Below are positions 25,901-38,459 of a stretch of 64,000 nt of DNA, piece after piece. The position numbers and the translations under genes are program-made. Origin of the DNA: Trichoplax adhaerens (lineage: Eukaryota; Placozoa; Uniplacotomia; Trichoplacea; Trichoplacidae). The stretch is from the NCBI RefSeq assembly GCF_000150275.1, contig NW_002060969.1:62943-126942 (forward strand), read 5' to 3'. Each line of letters starts with the position of its first letter. The stretch's first letter is position 1. Below the pieces are notes generated by a model. It searched no databases. It was not told the origin of the DNA and saw only the letters and a list, made by a program, of their open reading frames with translations.

Positions 25901-27599
25901 AATGTTTGCAGGAAATCATAGAATCAGCTATTCCGACAAAGACATGCACTGAATGTTCCGTTAAAGTAAGGGCTTCGTTAATCCATTGCTGCGTGTTCAG
26001 TGTTCAGTTTATACTTTACCCTCACATCAATAGTAGCGCTTAGTAAGCAAATTGATACTTTGAAATGCATCTTAATCTCCAAATAGTATTGCTTGCGTTA
26101 CGAATGTATGAGTTGCAAACCCGTACAGGACCAAAATCGAAAGTTTATTTAGAATATATTCTATTTCGAAATTCACGATCTCTCTTTTAGGGTGTGACGC
26201 GATTGTATACCAGTATGACCTTCCTTGTCAAGCATGTAAGTATTCTTCAGTTTCGGCTGGATAGATTAGTAATCTTCAGCTGTTCTAGTGATAGATTACT
26301 CAACAATGAAATGTTAATACTATATTATTAATTTAATCCCGTAGTATATGCAGTTATTTATGCGAAGACGTGTCACTGTCTCTGAAAGATTCGAAAATTT
26401 GGTAATAGTAAAACAAATACTAAAATATTATAGTTTTTAATCATAAACATTTTCATCATCTTATTAACTTAAATTGCAGGTAAAACTGTCTGGATTGCAA
26501 GTAACACCTAAGGTTTATGCAATGCTTACATATCTTCAGGTGGATACTTTGGTACATTTACCTATTTCCATTGGTACATAAATCACTTAAAAATCTTTCT
26601 TTACAATATATATCAATAAGGCAAATCGTGCCATAATTGAAGATACAGATGATAATCGAATTAGGAAGAAACGGAAGGGGAAGAGCAATAGTTCCTCCAC
26701 AACTCGCGGAAATGTAACCAATTTAATACGCCTTACTATCTTACAGCTTTTGTTCGAAAATTTTTCATACATGATTTAAAATATTATCTAGGCTATTTCT
26801 TTCGTGATTTGATGTAATGATATTCATTGCAGGCAGTACGAGAATCACGTGTTATTCCGAATTTAATTTATGCTATTGAAATGTACGAAGCTCATCTCAT
26901 TCGTTTGGAGGCGAAATTGCAAGTGAGGTTTTTGCTCAATTTTATACTAAAGCACCGAAAATGGAATATCCTACAGTTTGGTGCAACATTAGCATATTAT
27001 TATTATTATATGCTGTATATCAATAAACTGATTATTCTGTATTTATAGTTAATTATTGTGGTAGCATGATGCTTACAGTAAAATTACCAGTACGGTAATA
27101 ATTATTAAAAGTATTTTTTTTACGGTGATTATGTAGTTACTATTACTGCAGTACTGCTAGAGTACTAAGGTGCTTCTAAGATAGCAAACTTCTTGCATCA
27201 CATTCATTGGCTTGTTGATTTATATGACTTTGTTAGGTAAACCTGATGCAATATTTCAAGCGGAGTACATCTCGCGACTTTAAAATTCATGGAGCTACCT
27301 TACAGACTATAATCGACGATGATAGTGACGACTCATATGAAGTTCCAATGGAAGTCAGTTCTCACAGTCTCTAATATGTAATAATAGGATGAATTTATTA
27401 CGTTAAGATACTGAACAACTGTAGCGTTTGATGAAACGATATAGCGTATAAGCGATCCAAAGTCTGATCTTTTTCTAGATTATATTTAATATTTAAGGGT
27501 TGTTTACACTTTTTAATCAAATTCTAATTTTACGGCTATCGTTTCTACCATTTTATGAAGGTATCAGAAAAGAATCGACCAAGAAAGAAGTTAAAATAG
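16951..27599 (+). CDS. FANCI: FANCI, Fanconi anaemia ID-complex subunit
   Basis: FANCI pairs with FANCD2 to clamp DNA at interstrand crosslinks in the nucleus. Many small exons on the plus strand: 16951-17040 (MNSSSFLLKCFAEGN), 17447-17497, 18191-18268, 18622-18707 and 18792-18859, then 19648 onward with ELPPLVYQLLLMSNQ, 20277 (SFRLALSLAVARISRFHDL), 20850 (GWDQVTQGMLELGFILVDG) and 21240 (MREEILEQIINRII). Near the C-terminus come LEAAMENIDWLVSNLNAL (about 25670), RVIPNLIYAIEMYEAHLIRL (26850), 27237-27353 (STSRDFKIHGATL) and a last exon 27561-27599 ending in the basic tail RPRKKLK, a probable NLS. The exon beginning near 21994 has SIEARKIAAFGM; its Lys codon (22010-22012) aligns with the human monoubiquitination site. 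The next two exons (22120-22191, 22272-22316) carry three SQ motifs, matching the ATR-phosphorylated cluster. Some middle exon borders remain unresolved. Confidence 0.95.
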
Positions 27600-29204
27600 A
27601 AGACTTGAGTGATCTGCTACCCGGATAGTTTCGAAATGATCAGATTTTCATGTCCTTTTAAATCATAACTAGAAGTAAAGTCCATGCATACTAATCAAGA
27701 AAATTACGCTATTTTCGTTTCTAATCTAGTATAATTATATAATTCAGCAATTATCCTTCAATTACTTCATGTTTGTAACGGCTTTGGATATTTACTTATA
27801 AACCGTGTAATGTGACGGTGGAAATTACTAAATTGGCCCAAATACAAGCACAATAATACTGTACGTATGATTATAATGGGTTACATGGTTAAGTAGGTAA
27901 ATCACTAGAGCTACGCGGTGTATTCTGGATTCAGTCGAAATTTATTTAATTAAGTTAATGACATCGTTACGTTTTGTGACGTTCATGTTTGTCACTTCAA
28001 GCGTTACTATAAATTTCTTTGAGAAAAAGTTTTCGTATTTACATGTGCTCGTATGAGAATAGAATAAAATAGCCTAATGATGTTGTTTTCAATATTTCTT
28101 ATCAGCATAGTTCCTTTTTTTTTTAAAGTTTTATGATCGCTAGATTAAACTATTTGATATTGGTGAATTTTTATGTAAGGTAGGATTTTATCATCCGTTT
28201 TCATTCAGTATACACTACAGCTGTATCACCAATATACTGTACATTTCAATGTACATTACAGTTCGTATTTCAATTTTTGTTGATACAATTAAAAAGAATT
28301 AGTTTTTTCATACTGATATAAATTTTATTTTACGCCACTACAATAAAGCCTTGCATCGTCATTACCTAGATCGTAGTTTTTAGCTTATTCTGATCCAGTC
28401 CTTGGGAATCTACATTATTACGCGGTAGGTTTAGTCCGATTTGTCAAGGTTCGGAGTATACATTTTCCGATATTTAGCATACCATACGAACTGCATAGTA
28501 GCTACGGAGTGTATACAAAACAGTATACCATGTGCAGGAGAAGGAATTCCGTAAATTGCGCGTCTTGCAAAGATCCATAAAGAAACATAAGTGACCTAAG
28601 CATCATGATATCACATTCACTAAGCCGTTGCGATGTGGAGTAATATACTGTCCAGTGCAGAGTACATTGCGTAGCCTATACGGCTGTATATCTATTTTTT
28701 TATGTGAACGCATAGACCTGATATGTAAATATTCCTCTTTTCCTTTAAGTAGTCTTTGATAAATATCAGAGATTCTTTTTCCTTATTGTGATTGTAAACA
28801 CGCGTAAAATCCAGCATCAAGAATCTCTACAACTATTTAAGTTCATATCATAAGCAAAATTGCTACCAATATATCGTGAGTGAGCCAAGATAACACGTAA
28901 AACTTGAAGGTCATACTTCATGCCTATAATTTCCATTTAGCTGCAGTTTAGTATGTAGCCTCCTTAAACTGTCTTGTAATGAATTATTATGGACATGTTA
29001 GCTAGTCACTTCCGTCCTTCGTATAATACGAAGATTATTCATTCCAGAATTGTGCTAAAGAACTATGATGCAATAAAACGAAATAACTTAAAACTATTCC
29101 ATTGCTAAAATTTCTGAGGCGGCGAAGACTATCCCGTAATAAAAATAAAAAATGATCAAAAGTTCATTACCAATATCGATCTTACAAGATGAACATTTTT
29201 TTTC
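27600..29204. other. Convergent interval FANCI / BCCIP, no gene seen
   Basis: AT-rich 3' flanks. AATAAA at 28063-28068 and 28342-28347 are possible FANCI polyadenylation signals. Isolated TACTGTAC words (27856, 28230) only; no array and no coding exon recognised. Confidence 0.5.
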
Positions 29205-30053
29205 TCAGATCCGATAAGGCGCTCTCATATCATTAATCGCAGTTTCAAATTCCTTTGTACTAATCATTACCACGGAACAGTACTGAATCATTTCGTTAAC
29301 GCTTGTGGAACTAATATCTTGCATCTTAACGTGATACGCTAGCTCGGCTTTATTAAATAATAATTCACATTCGGGATAAGCAAACTCAAATCCTTTTGCA
29401 TCTCGGTCATTAGCTGAAAAGGTTTTAAGTATCAAGAGATAATAGTCGAATTTCATATTTTCTGTTTTTAAATCCTTCATAAGTGTATCGTATAAATTCA
29501 GTCCAATAGCCGGTGGAATATCTAGGAAGCGTTCACATAAAAGCATGTATACACTATAGGAGGATAGAATCTTATTCATCTTCAGCGATACTTCTTGATC
29601 GGAACAATTATTCAAGCACCAAACACGAATTTCATCAATAACATTCTCTCCGTTAGCCATATTAAGAGCAGTTATGAACGCAAATATGTCTCTGTAATTT
29701 TCATCATCATTATCATCATCTCCCGATGAAATAACTACAGAACCAATATTTGCTTGAGATGAGATTAACATAGCTAAATCGTTCGTGTCAAAGTTGCATC
29801 CTAAAAATAGGCTATCTAAAAAATTTTGTAATGCGTAACTATCAGTATCTTTTATACTACATCCGCTGAATTCAACATTGACGTTGAATTCCGAATCAAT
29901 ACTGTCCGCGTTGCTATCTATCTCATGGCTTGTTTCACTATCACTTGAACTTGGTGAGCGAACTGACTCATCTTGTGACGAAGCATTTGAAGTGGAACTC
30001 TCGTCCTCTTCTGTACAAAGGCGGAATTTTTTGCACTTTGGCTGATCGGCCAT
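29205..30053 (-). CDS. BCCIP: BCCIP (BRCA2 and CDKN1A interacting protein)
   Basis: Intronless, 282 residues, slightly shorter than the human protein. A Ser/Glu/Asp-rich N-terminus (about 1-60) leads into the BCP1/BCCIP domain with VNVEFSGCSIKDTDSYALQN, FLDSLFLGCNFDTNDLAMLI and the signature SERF-like LLCERFLDIPPAIGLNLYD. An acidic block (GDDDNDDENYRD, near 105) sits inside the domain as in other members. The family links BRCA2-dependent recombination, p21 signalling and, through its yeast homologue Bcp1, nuclear export and ribosomal-protein chaperoning; which role applies here cannot be read from sequence. The start MADQPKCKKF is the first in-frame Met. It is divergent to NOC3L with about 700 bp between start codons, and convergent to FANCI, another repair gene. 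Confidence 0.95.
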   Translation of the reverse strand: MADQPKCKKFRLCTEEDESSTSNASSQDESVRSPSSSDSETSHEIDSNADSIDSEFNVNVEFSGCSIKDTDSYALQNFLDSLFLGCNFDTNDLAMLISSQANIGSVVISSGDDDNDDENYRDIFAFITALNMANGENVIDEIRVWCLNNCSDQEVSLKMNKILSSYSVYMLLCERFLDIPPAIGLNLYDTLMKDLKTENMKFDYYLLILKTFSANDRDAKGFEFAYPECELLFNKAELAYHVKMQDISSTSVNEMIQYCSVVMISTKEFETAINDMRAPYRI

Positions 30054-30755
30054 TCTAGGACTTAAAATTTAATATTTTACTTTTGTACTGCACAATTTTC
30101 AAAAGCTTATTCGACACGGCCTCACTACTACAGTATCCACAGCAGCATGCAGAAGTGACAATGAAGATCACGGTACTGTACTGTTAAGATTGCTCTACTG
30201 TACAGTACTGTACTGTACAGTGTACACTACTGTACTGTACAGTACAGAATCACCCTGGGAAACGAATTTTGACATGTACTGTACAAAAAAAGACAAGCAG
30301 TACCGTAAGGTTTCTACAGTACTGTACAGTATATTGTACAGTACAGTACTGTACGTAATGTACAGTACATACGGTACAATGTACAGTACACGGTATACAG
30401 TACAGTACTGTTTGGTATCGCGCGCGGTATGATTTTTATGATTTCTTGGTCCACGATGGTCAGCTCCAGTCCGAAGAATAGGTAGTGTTCCGTTTGACAA
30501 TCAGTAAGTAAATCACGCAGCATCACGAGTAGCTCGGATCATAATACTGTACTGTACAGTGTACCGTAAGACAGCGCAATCATTATACTATAGTACTATA
30601 TTATTTCTACTGCCGCATTAGTATGAGCAGCAGCTAAAGCGATACAGTTTATTCTGATATCTCGTGCAGTGTTTTATTGTATGAACAAGAACAACATCTT
30701 CCAGAAAGACTACTAATTTGAACTGTATTCTACAATACTGTAGAAGAAGATAATA
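30054..30755. other. Divergent promoter interval BCCIP / NOC3L
   Basis: Only about 700 bp separate the two start codons, and pentamer arrays fill about 30172-30415 with a smaller cluster at 30545-30570. No TATA box near either start. Open frames here are repeat by-products. Confidence 0.6.
30172..30415. repeat. TACWG pentamer array C
   Basis: TACTG and TACAG units in mixed order. The interruption GGAAACGAATTTT at 30258-30270 is identical to one in array A (3058-3070), showing that array interruptions are shared between sites 27 kb apart. Confidence 0.9.
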
Positions 30756-33700
30756 ATGAGCAATCATTTCACCGTTGAAGCATCTAATCAGTTGGGGTGC
30801 AGTAAAGAAATTGATCATAACTCCAGAGAAGGAAAGAACAATTATAATCATAGCAATGCCTCAAAATTTAAAAATTATCGGAAACGAAAAATGCATGAAG
30901 TTGAAGAGAGTCATGTACGCTACTTGTTACCAATTAAACGTCACGGGAAAGTTATCCAACAGAGGGCTGTAATAAAGGGCGTAAAGGAAAGATTTTCGGG
31001 TACGTATTAATGTTAATAACTTGATACGCATTACTTTCTGAGTAAATTGCTTTTGCAGATCCTATACATCAAATCAGTCGTATAGTATTCCAGCACAGTA
31101 CTGTATCGCAATCATCTCGGATGAACTTATTTAACGTGATTTACATTCCCTTAATCGGTCAAGGCTAAATGTTTTACTACAGTATACTAATTTTAAATTG
31201 TAGATTCTGGAGAGAAGGGTACCGTTGGTAAAATGGAAAGCAGAGGTAATATTAAATGTAACTTAAAAATTACGCATAAACAGTAAATATATGAACTAAT
31301 TTCGATTCTCTGAGATGCGATGATACGAGTATATAATTATGTATTGTTAAGTGCAGTCCAACATGATGATAAAGTTTAAAGTACTGCATGATATAATTCT
31401 AGAAATAGACGCTCCCAACGAACATACGGAAGAAGACGTTGATTGCATTGCTCAGCTGTACGTAAGAAGACAGCAAAAACTATCTCAGAAAAAAAATACT
31501 ATAGCTCAATTCGCCTGTGCAATAATAGAGAACCCTGAACAAAACGTAAGGCTATACATTTATAGCATAATGTATAGAATGGGATGGAAAATTGTGAGAC
31601 TTTGTTTCAGCTAGCTTCGTCTTGTATCTTAACGTTTAGCTTGATTCCTTAGAAGTGTTAAGAAAGATGTGCAAGGAAGACGATACTGATATTACTGTTA
31701 CCATTCGAAAGTTAGCGATGGTTTCGACAACTGAAGTATTTAAAGATATTGTACCTAGGTCAATATGTTGGTTCCAATTACTGATTAATTATATTAAAGT
31801 ACTAATCTAGTTGTACACTTTACAGTAGCTATAGTAATTGGAATATGAGTACTGAGCACTACACGATATCCTTTTTTATTGAGATAATATCACTACCTTG
31901 CGTTTCCTAAATGAACTGATCTTTTAAGAATCATAAATCTTTTACAGCTATCGTATTCGAGTTTCGTCTGAAAAGGAGCAGATAACTCGGGTACGTAGTA
32001 CGGTATTATGACGAAGATAAAATCCTACAATATAACACATTATGGAAACTATGTAATATCTCTACATGCAACCTACCTGTACAGTGAAATAGACATCATT
32101 GTTAATATGTTTCATATAAGATTTCTAAAGATGTAAAAAGACTAAGATTCTATGAAACTAGATTATTAAAAAACTACCAACAATTTCTTAGTACCCTGGA
32201 AGGATTTGTAACAGGTAAAATACAGCATCCTAAGATTGTAATGTATACGTTTCACCAACGAACACTTTTCATGAATAATTAATTAGATTATAAGCCAGAA
32301 GGAAAAAGTTTTGATGTAAAATCTCAGATCGAATCCTCATTTTTATCGATGGAAAAGGTAAGAAGTTTGCTTAAGAGTTTATAGTAACACCTGGATCGTT
32401 AGTAATGTGAGATTACTTATGGGGTATTTACAGACACTGGCCACAACTGCAGCTCGCTGTTTATGTAATCTGCTCTTATCGTTGAGTCATTTTAATTTTC
32501 GTTCAAATATTTTAACAATCGTTATTCAGATGGTAAACTCTAATGATTTGGATGTAAGTTAAATGATCGAACGATAATATTTAATTCTTCTTACTGATCT
32601 CGGAAAGTGTACATGATCAGTATCGCTAAGGTTGAAATACTAATGATTCGTAATTTAATATGATGTAGATCTCTAAATGCAGTTACGATGCCTTAAATGC
32701 GCTATATAAAAACGATGTGCAAGGAGAAATATCATTAGAGGTGCATACGAATGTAATTGACCCACTGTATACTCAGTTGGTACAGTGCAACATACCATCA
32801 CAATTTATCTTATTTGCTCTAGCTTCAAACATTAAAACATAGGGCGTTAGAGTTACATCGAAAATGGTGAAATCTAAAAATTTTAACATAAAGGAAAAGG
32901 TAGATTTGATCGCTTATCTTGCAAAGCCTTGGTAATTAATTTTAGAATTAAAACTTAGATTCGATGAACTAGGTACTGGACACTTTCTTGTTTCTGCGTT
33001 TCTCGCATGAACGACTGCATAAGTATACAGTTGAGGAAGTTAGCGTTAAGGAAAAACGGGTTATACGTAAGCATGAAAAAAGGCAAAATTTTAGAAAAGA
33101 ACGCAAGGTTTTTATGGCTTCATACCGAAATTTCTATGAGACTATGATACTAAATTCAATATCATTTCATTTGTTTCTGTATCAGCTACGAAGTGATGCT
33201 AGAAAACTGCAGCAAGACTTATTTGCGGTTGAGGGAGGCGAGGATGAAGAAAAACGAGCTAAGATTGTATGTTTATCCGTATAGATCTTATTCCTTATAA
33301 AGACGAGATTTTGTAATTCAAGATAAAAGTTTGAATTGCTTAATATAAAATGATTGGCTCTGGATGTGATTATTCGACATCCGTTTCCACCTTGCTAAAC
33401 TTACTTTTCTTTGTTAATTAAACATTTATATCAGGAAACTGAAATTCTCGGTTGCATGTTTTCAATATACTTTCAAGTACTGAAATCCGATTCAAAATTG
33501 AAACTGTTGTTGTCGGTGCTAAAAGGCATTGCAAAGTAAGTCTCTTTGATTGAATTCTGATGTAATAAATCATATTTCGATGACATTACCTAATTACTTT
33601 CAGATTCGCCCACTTGATAAGTATAGATTACTTTGAGGATTTAATGACACTTCTAGGACACCTGCTTGACACTCAGGTTAAGGAATAAAGATTGTAATAC

Positions 33701-35219
33701 TTTATCTCTGATCTGTTACTCTAACGCTAGAATAAGCTCTCGTACTAACAGTTATAATACATGAAAGCAGACCTTGAACAAAAATCAACAAATCGCCTGC
33801 GTTCTAACTGCTTTTAAGATTTTAACTGGGAGAGGTTTGACTTATTAACCTTTCATTTCATATCAAATTACAATCAATTACAGCTAATGATCTACTTTTC
33901 TCAGGAGAAGCTCTAAGCATTGATCCGCGTCGTTTTTATGGAAGCATGTATAATATCCTCTTGAAATTACCCTTAAATGGTATAATTAATAATTTATAGT
34001 AATGCACGTATGAGGAAATTCTTTTCGTCGGCCTATTTAAATATCATAATGATAACTTTGGTATGTTCAAATGTTTGTTTTAACGTGGGAAATGTCCTAT
34101 TGGATTTACCATAAAGGTTACAAGAATGATTTCTTATTGCTTATCGAGTGTTTGGAATTGATGTTATGTAGGAAACGGAACCAGGTTGGCGAAATAAAAG
34201 AGGAGTTATTATGATCTTTAGTCCTTTAAGTTAAAACTGTAAATATCTGATAGTTAATTTAGGAATATGACCTATTTATTATAGGTAACTGTTCAAAGAT
34301 TATTTGCTTACATTAAAAGACTTTGTACTACATCTTTGTTACTGTTTCCAAACGAAGCTATACCTTTACAATCTTTAATTGGAACTCTATTGCAGGTAAT
34401 TCTTATATTGATGTCATCGAAGGTACCATGAACACTTTTTAATTACAGTTATTATACTTGAAGTTTATATTTCTTTCTTTTGGAAAGATTCATCCTAAAA
34501 CCGAACAGCTATTAGAAAGTGATGGTACAACTTGGAAATTATTTCTCCCTCATGTTGAAAAATGGGAGCCTTGCGATGCAAATATTACAGTTTTATGGGA
34601 ATTAGCCCTGCTGAAAGTAGTTTCTACTTTGAACCTTTTTGTGAATTATTGAAATATTTACTATTTTATGATCATTATTTGTTGTAGGTCCATTACCATC
34701 CAACTTTATCTACTTACTCAAGATATTTATCTCGTGGTGCTTCGTTAATTGGGCAAGATAGCTCGGATCAGTCATTGTCACGCAAGTAAGCAAAAGAATA
34801 TTTCTCTTTTTAACCAATATACAGTAATTATATTATCTACTGTTAGCTGCAATCGATCGCTAAGAAATTATTCCCACACCAAAGGCGTGATCTTTTAATT
34901 TCAATCATGGAAATGAATAATACTTTAATATTCATTTTCGATTTTGTAGTAATCCAGTTTTACTTTATGAAATGTTTAACAATCGTGGATATCATCCTAC
35001 ATTTCCGAAGGAGAAGAGATGTCATTTCAAGAAGGTACCATCACAACACTTTTCTCCAATGTGATTCCTCGTAGCTTTCTGTAATTGATTAAAACACTTA
35101 ACACTATTTCTATTTTATAGGAATATCAGGATTCCAATGTTACATTTGATGGGATTCAATACACTCAAACAGATTTGTTAAAGCTGTTGAATAATATCTA
35201 CGATGACGAATCGATGTAA
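30756..35219 (+). CDS. NOC3L: NOC3L nucleolar complex protein 3
   Basis: Noc3 acts in the nucleolus in 60S pre-ribosome maturation, and the yeast protein also helps load MCM at origins. First exons in phase: 30756-30999 (YLLPIKRHGKVI), then one near 31204-31246, 31403-31545 (QKKNTIAQFACAIIENPEQN), 31640-31758 (ITVTIRKLAMVSTTEVFKDI), 31948-31990 (SYRIRVSSEKEQ), 32121-32214, 32287-32357, 32434-32553 (LATTAARCLCNLL, LSHFNFRSNI) and 32669-32740. Later segments are KEKRVIRKHEKRQ (about 33050), LRSDARKLQQDLFAVEGGED, FAHLISIDYFEDLM, LSIDPRRFYGSMYNIL, LFAYIKRLCTTSLLLFPNEA, WEPCDANITVLWELALLK, VHYHPTLSTYSRYL, NRGYHPTFPKEKRCH and the last exon ending IYDDESM at 35219. Order and motifs match the NOC3/CBF families. 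The lysine-rich N-terminus fits a nucleolar protein. AATAAA follows at 35259-35264. Confidence 0.94.
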
Positions 35220-36233
35220 CCCCATAGAATGTTTCTGTTAGATTTATTCATTACTTTTAATAAATAAAAAAACAAGCGGACAACTTTAACTCTGTTTAGA
35301 AAATACTAACTGCTTTCTTTATTCAGCTTACGCGTTTCGAAACGGACGTAATTAATCAAATATTTCAGATATATTTATGCTTCGGAATCTTAGCCAGCAA
35401 TTCCTTGCGTCTTTACTTTTAGTAATCAAACCCGCCCTAGCCATACTTCGCGTACTGTACTGTACCGTACAGTGTGTATGTATGGTACTTGCACTTTTGA
35501 CTTTATATGTTATCACTAACTGGATAGTGGTCTATTCACTTTCTTGATTCCAAAATTTAGCTTCAATAAATAGTTGACGCATACAGTCTACTCTAAAAGT
35601 GAAGCCGTAATGTAACAGTTAATTCTTCATTGGTATAATCAATAAGAGAAGGAAAATTACGCATCTGGTTGGACCTTGTTTATTAGATAAGCTACGGACA
35701 GTTGTGCTAGTGCATTTAAACTTAATTCGATATGTAACGAATTTAAAGATTCAATAATATTCGATGATTTTAACATCAAGACTGCAGTAAGTACAGTACA
35801 ATGTAACGGCCACAGTTTTTTATCTGTTTATTAATTCATAGGTTAATAGCCAGTTCAAACGACAGAGCAATAACAACATGATACTAATTATTATTTATTA
35901 ATTATATATATATATTATAATTATCGGCTGTACGTGTACTACAGTCGAGTAGTAATACGGCACTAAGAACATTTTAAATCAATATTTCTCGTAATCTGGT
36001 AATGTAAATAGTAACACTTTATTATCATTAAATAAGGAGAAAACTATTCGAAAGTATTTCGTATGATTTAAGATTTTTACTGATAACCACAGAGCGATAC
36101 CTTGAAGATTGTGTCTTAAATATACAATTTTTCAAAGCTAATAAAGCAAACTTTTTAATACAGAGATCCTTACACTATTATGATGTTTTCGTAGTAACAC
36201 TTAACTTAGGTAACGTTGTAAAGTAGAAGGAAA
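35220..36233. other. Convergent interval NOC3L / ADISSP
   Basis: 3' flanks with the NOC3L polyadenylation signal at 35259. One short pentamer cluster near 35452-35475 and a TATA-rich stretch (about 35900-35925). No gene recognised. Confidence 0.5.
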
Positions 36234-36905
36234 TTAATCGAAGCCTTTCCAGTCACTTGAGTCTGAGTCATTATCACTTTCAATAACACCAATTTTATGT
36301 ACTCCATCCTTTAAAGAAGGAGTACCTCTGCCTTTTCCCATTATTTGCGCTTTAATGATAACAGTCAGGTATTCATTATCTAATAACTTGCTAACGTTAT
36401 CAGATCTTGAAATCTTTTCTCCTTTGTAAATAATAAAGTGCTCCCTAAATAGACCTTCCTTGATTACAGCTAATTCAGCCCCAATTGTATAACATTTCTT
36501 AGCGGCATTATAAACAATATGAGAAACCTTAATGTAAATGTTTTGCATCGGAGGTATAACTACATGTTCCCCTAATATGTCTAGTAAATGAAAGACGTAA
36601 AAAGTAGCTTAAAATGACTGTTACATTTTCTGAATTTTTAAAAGATAGCATCTAAAAAGGACGCCGTCTGTTACTGTCCTATTTTGAACTTATGAACTTA
36701 CGTAACAAATTACGTGTATCGTATGTTTATTATATAGTTTCGTAATTTCAAACGGTTTCGATAATACCTGGAATATCAAATTCTATTCGGTATTTATGCA
36801 GGACCTTTAAGAAGCCAATATGAGCAAAAATTTGTGAGTTTCCCTTTGTAGTGATGTTAATGGTGGTGTCGTCAGAAATATTGCCAATAAATTGCACTCT
36901 GTGAA
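36234..36905 (-). CDS. ADISSP: ADISSP / C20orf27-family protein, first exon missing
   Basis: Two coding exons fit in phase: 36905-36768 (after the strong acceptor TTTGTTTTCAG) and 36559-36234. They encode HRVQFIGNISDDTTINI, IFAHIGFLKVLHKYRIEFDI and the conserved end GTPSLKDGVHKIG ... SDSSDWKGFD. This matches the UPF0687/C20orf27 family, called adipose-secreted signaling protein in mammals; no classical signal peptide is expected, and the role in a simple animal is unknown. About 154 residues are visible. The first phase-matched exon with the start Met was not found; it should be short and lie in the repeat-rich stretch 36950-38300. Divergent to CNNM. Confidence 0.88.
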
Positions 36906-38459
36906 CTGAAAACAAAGATTTACTGAATAGTGGAATAACTGTCCTTTGTGTGCCGTTTACCGTACTGTACAGTATACCATAGTCAATATGCGGGTATATA
37001 GTGACAAAAAGTATAAATGATCGACACCCAGAGATGAAACCAGATAGCAAACTAAAGATCTTGCTTAGAGTACAGTAAAGCAAAGTTTGGAGTCGATCAA
37101 ACCCCATATGCACGCATTCCTTATATGAACGTACAGTAGAACAGTCCACATTAAAAATACAGAATACAGTACAAGAAGTCAGGAACTAACCGCCAACCAC
37201 TCTACTCAGTTACCTTATTAATACTACGTACAGCCAATTCGATATGTCACACTGCCTGTCCAGTACAGTACAGTACAGTGCAGTGTACAGTAAAACATCA
37301 CGTACTATACACAGTATGTGTTACAGCCTTTACTTTTTAGTGGTCTCTAACTAAAATGAGGATAAAGTAATTGCATGGTACTAGTACTGTACATACATAT
37401 GTATGTGAAGCAGTGAAACAACATACTGTACTACAGTATAAATAACTGAGTTTCGCCAGTGCCTTACCAAGTACAGTATTACAGTAAAATCGTAACCGTT
37501 AGGAGTCCGGTCCAGTCCGGGATCACGTTCCTATTTTAGTGTACAGTAGAGCTGTATAGTATAATAATGTACAGTACAATGTAGATGTAGTGTAAAGTAA
37601 ATTATGTTATGTTTTACATGCTCATACGTAACCTTCTGATTAGTATCCGTTTTAAGTTTGTCGTTTCAACTTTTCTACCTACCTTCGTCTTCTGCCATCA
37701 GTAAATATTAGGTAAATATTTTTAGAGGGTTATCAACGCGCTTTGACTTTTGAAAAACTCCTTACTGTCAGAAACGTACTCAAATATTTAAGTATAATGA
37801 AAAGCACTTTTCAACAAGCTAACACATTGGAGTCAGTGGACAAGCGGACGTGAATCAACAACCGCACCAACCGTCATACTGTACTGTAGTACAGACTGTA
37901 CACTGTACAGTACGGTAGTGTAGTGTATTTATTTGTACTGTACAGTACAGTACTGTTCGTCGGTTCAAGTCACATTTTTTCAATTTTTTTTCCTATTTAC
38001 AGTAATGTACTGTACTGTATTGTACTAACTGTACTGTACAGTACAGTACACCATACGAGAAAAGCAAAAGTTGTTTGAATCATTGCCTACCCCCTCTTAT
38101 TATACTGTACTGTACAGTACAGTACACAGTACAGTACAGTACTGTATGCTAAAATCAGGGTACAGTACGTACTGTACTGTACTGTACAGTACAGTACTGT
38201 ATGCCAAAAAAGTACAGTACTACTGTACTGTACAGTCCTAGCATACAGCAGAACTGTACACTGTACAGTATCTCATCGGCATCCAACTAGAGGGGTCTTC
38301 ATGATCCGGTCTGGTGGTAGCTGTATTGTATATTGTACAATACAGTACTCTACGTACCAGGGACTTCTAAGGGAGTTCTAGCAGTAATTACTCTTGTAGT
38401 ACGGTAACGTTTTCGTACTAACTTACTGAGTTTCAAATTCCGTTGTTTGACCAATATAC
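36906..38459. other. Divergent interval ADISSP / CNNM
   Basis: Contains pentamer array D (below) up to about 38350 and, presumably, the missing ADISSP first exon. The remaining 100 bases before the CNNM ATG have no TATA box. Confidence 0.5.
37255..38350. repeat. TACWG pentamer array D
   Basis: Repeated clusters at 37260-37290, 37385-37440, 37550-37580, 37878-37955, 38000-38050 and 38100-38270, separated by unique islands. Individual clusters contain up to six or more consecutive TACTG/TACAG units with palindromic switches. Confidence 0.9.

Noticed and set aside
37955-37990. Possible tRNA B-box (GGTTCAAGTC) followed by a T run
   Set aside because: No A box, no T-stem pairing and no cloverleaf; the upstream sequence is pentamer array.
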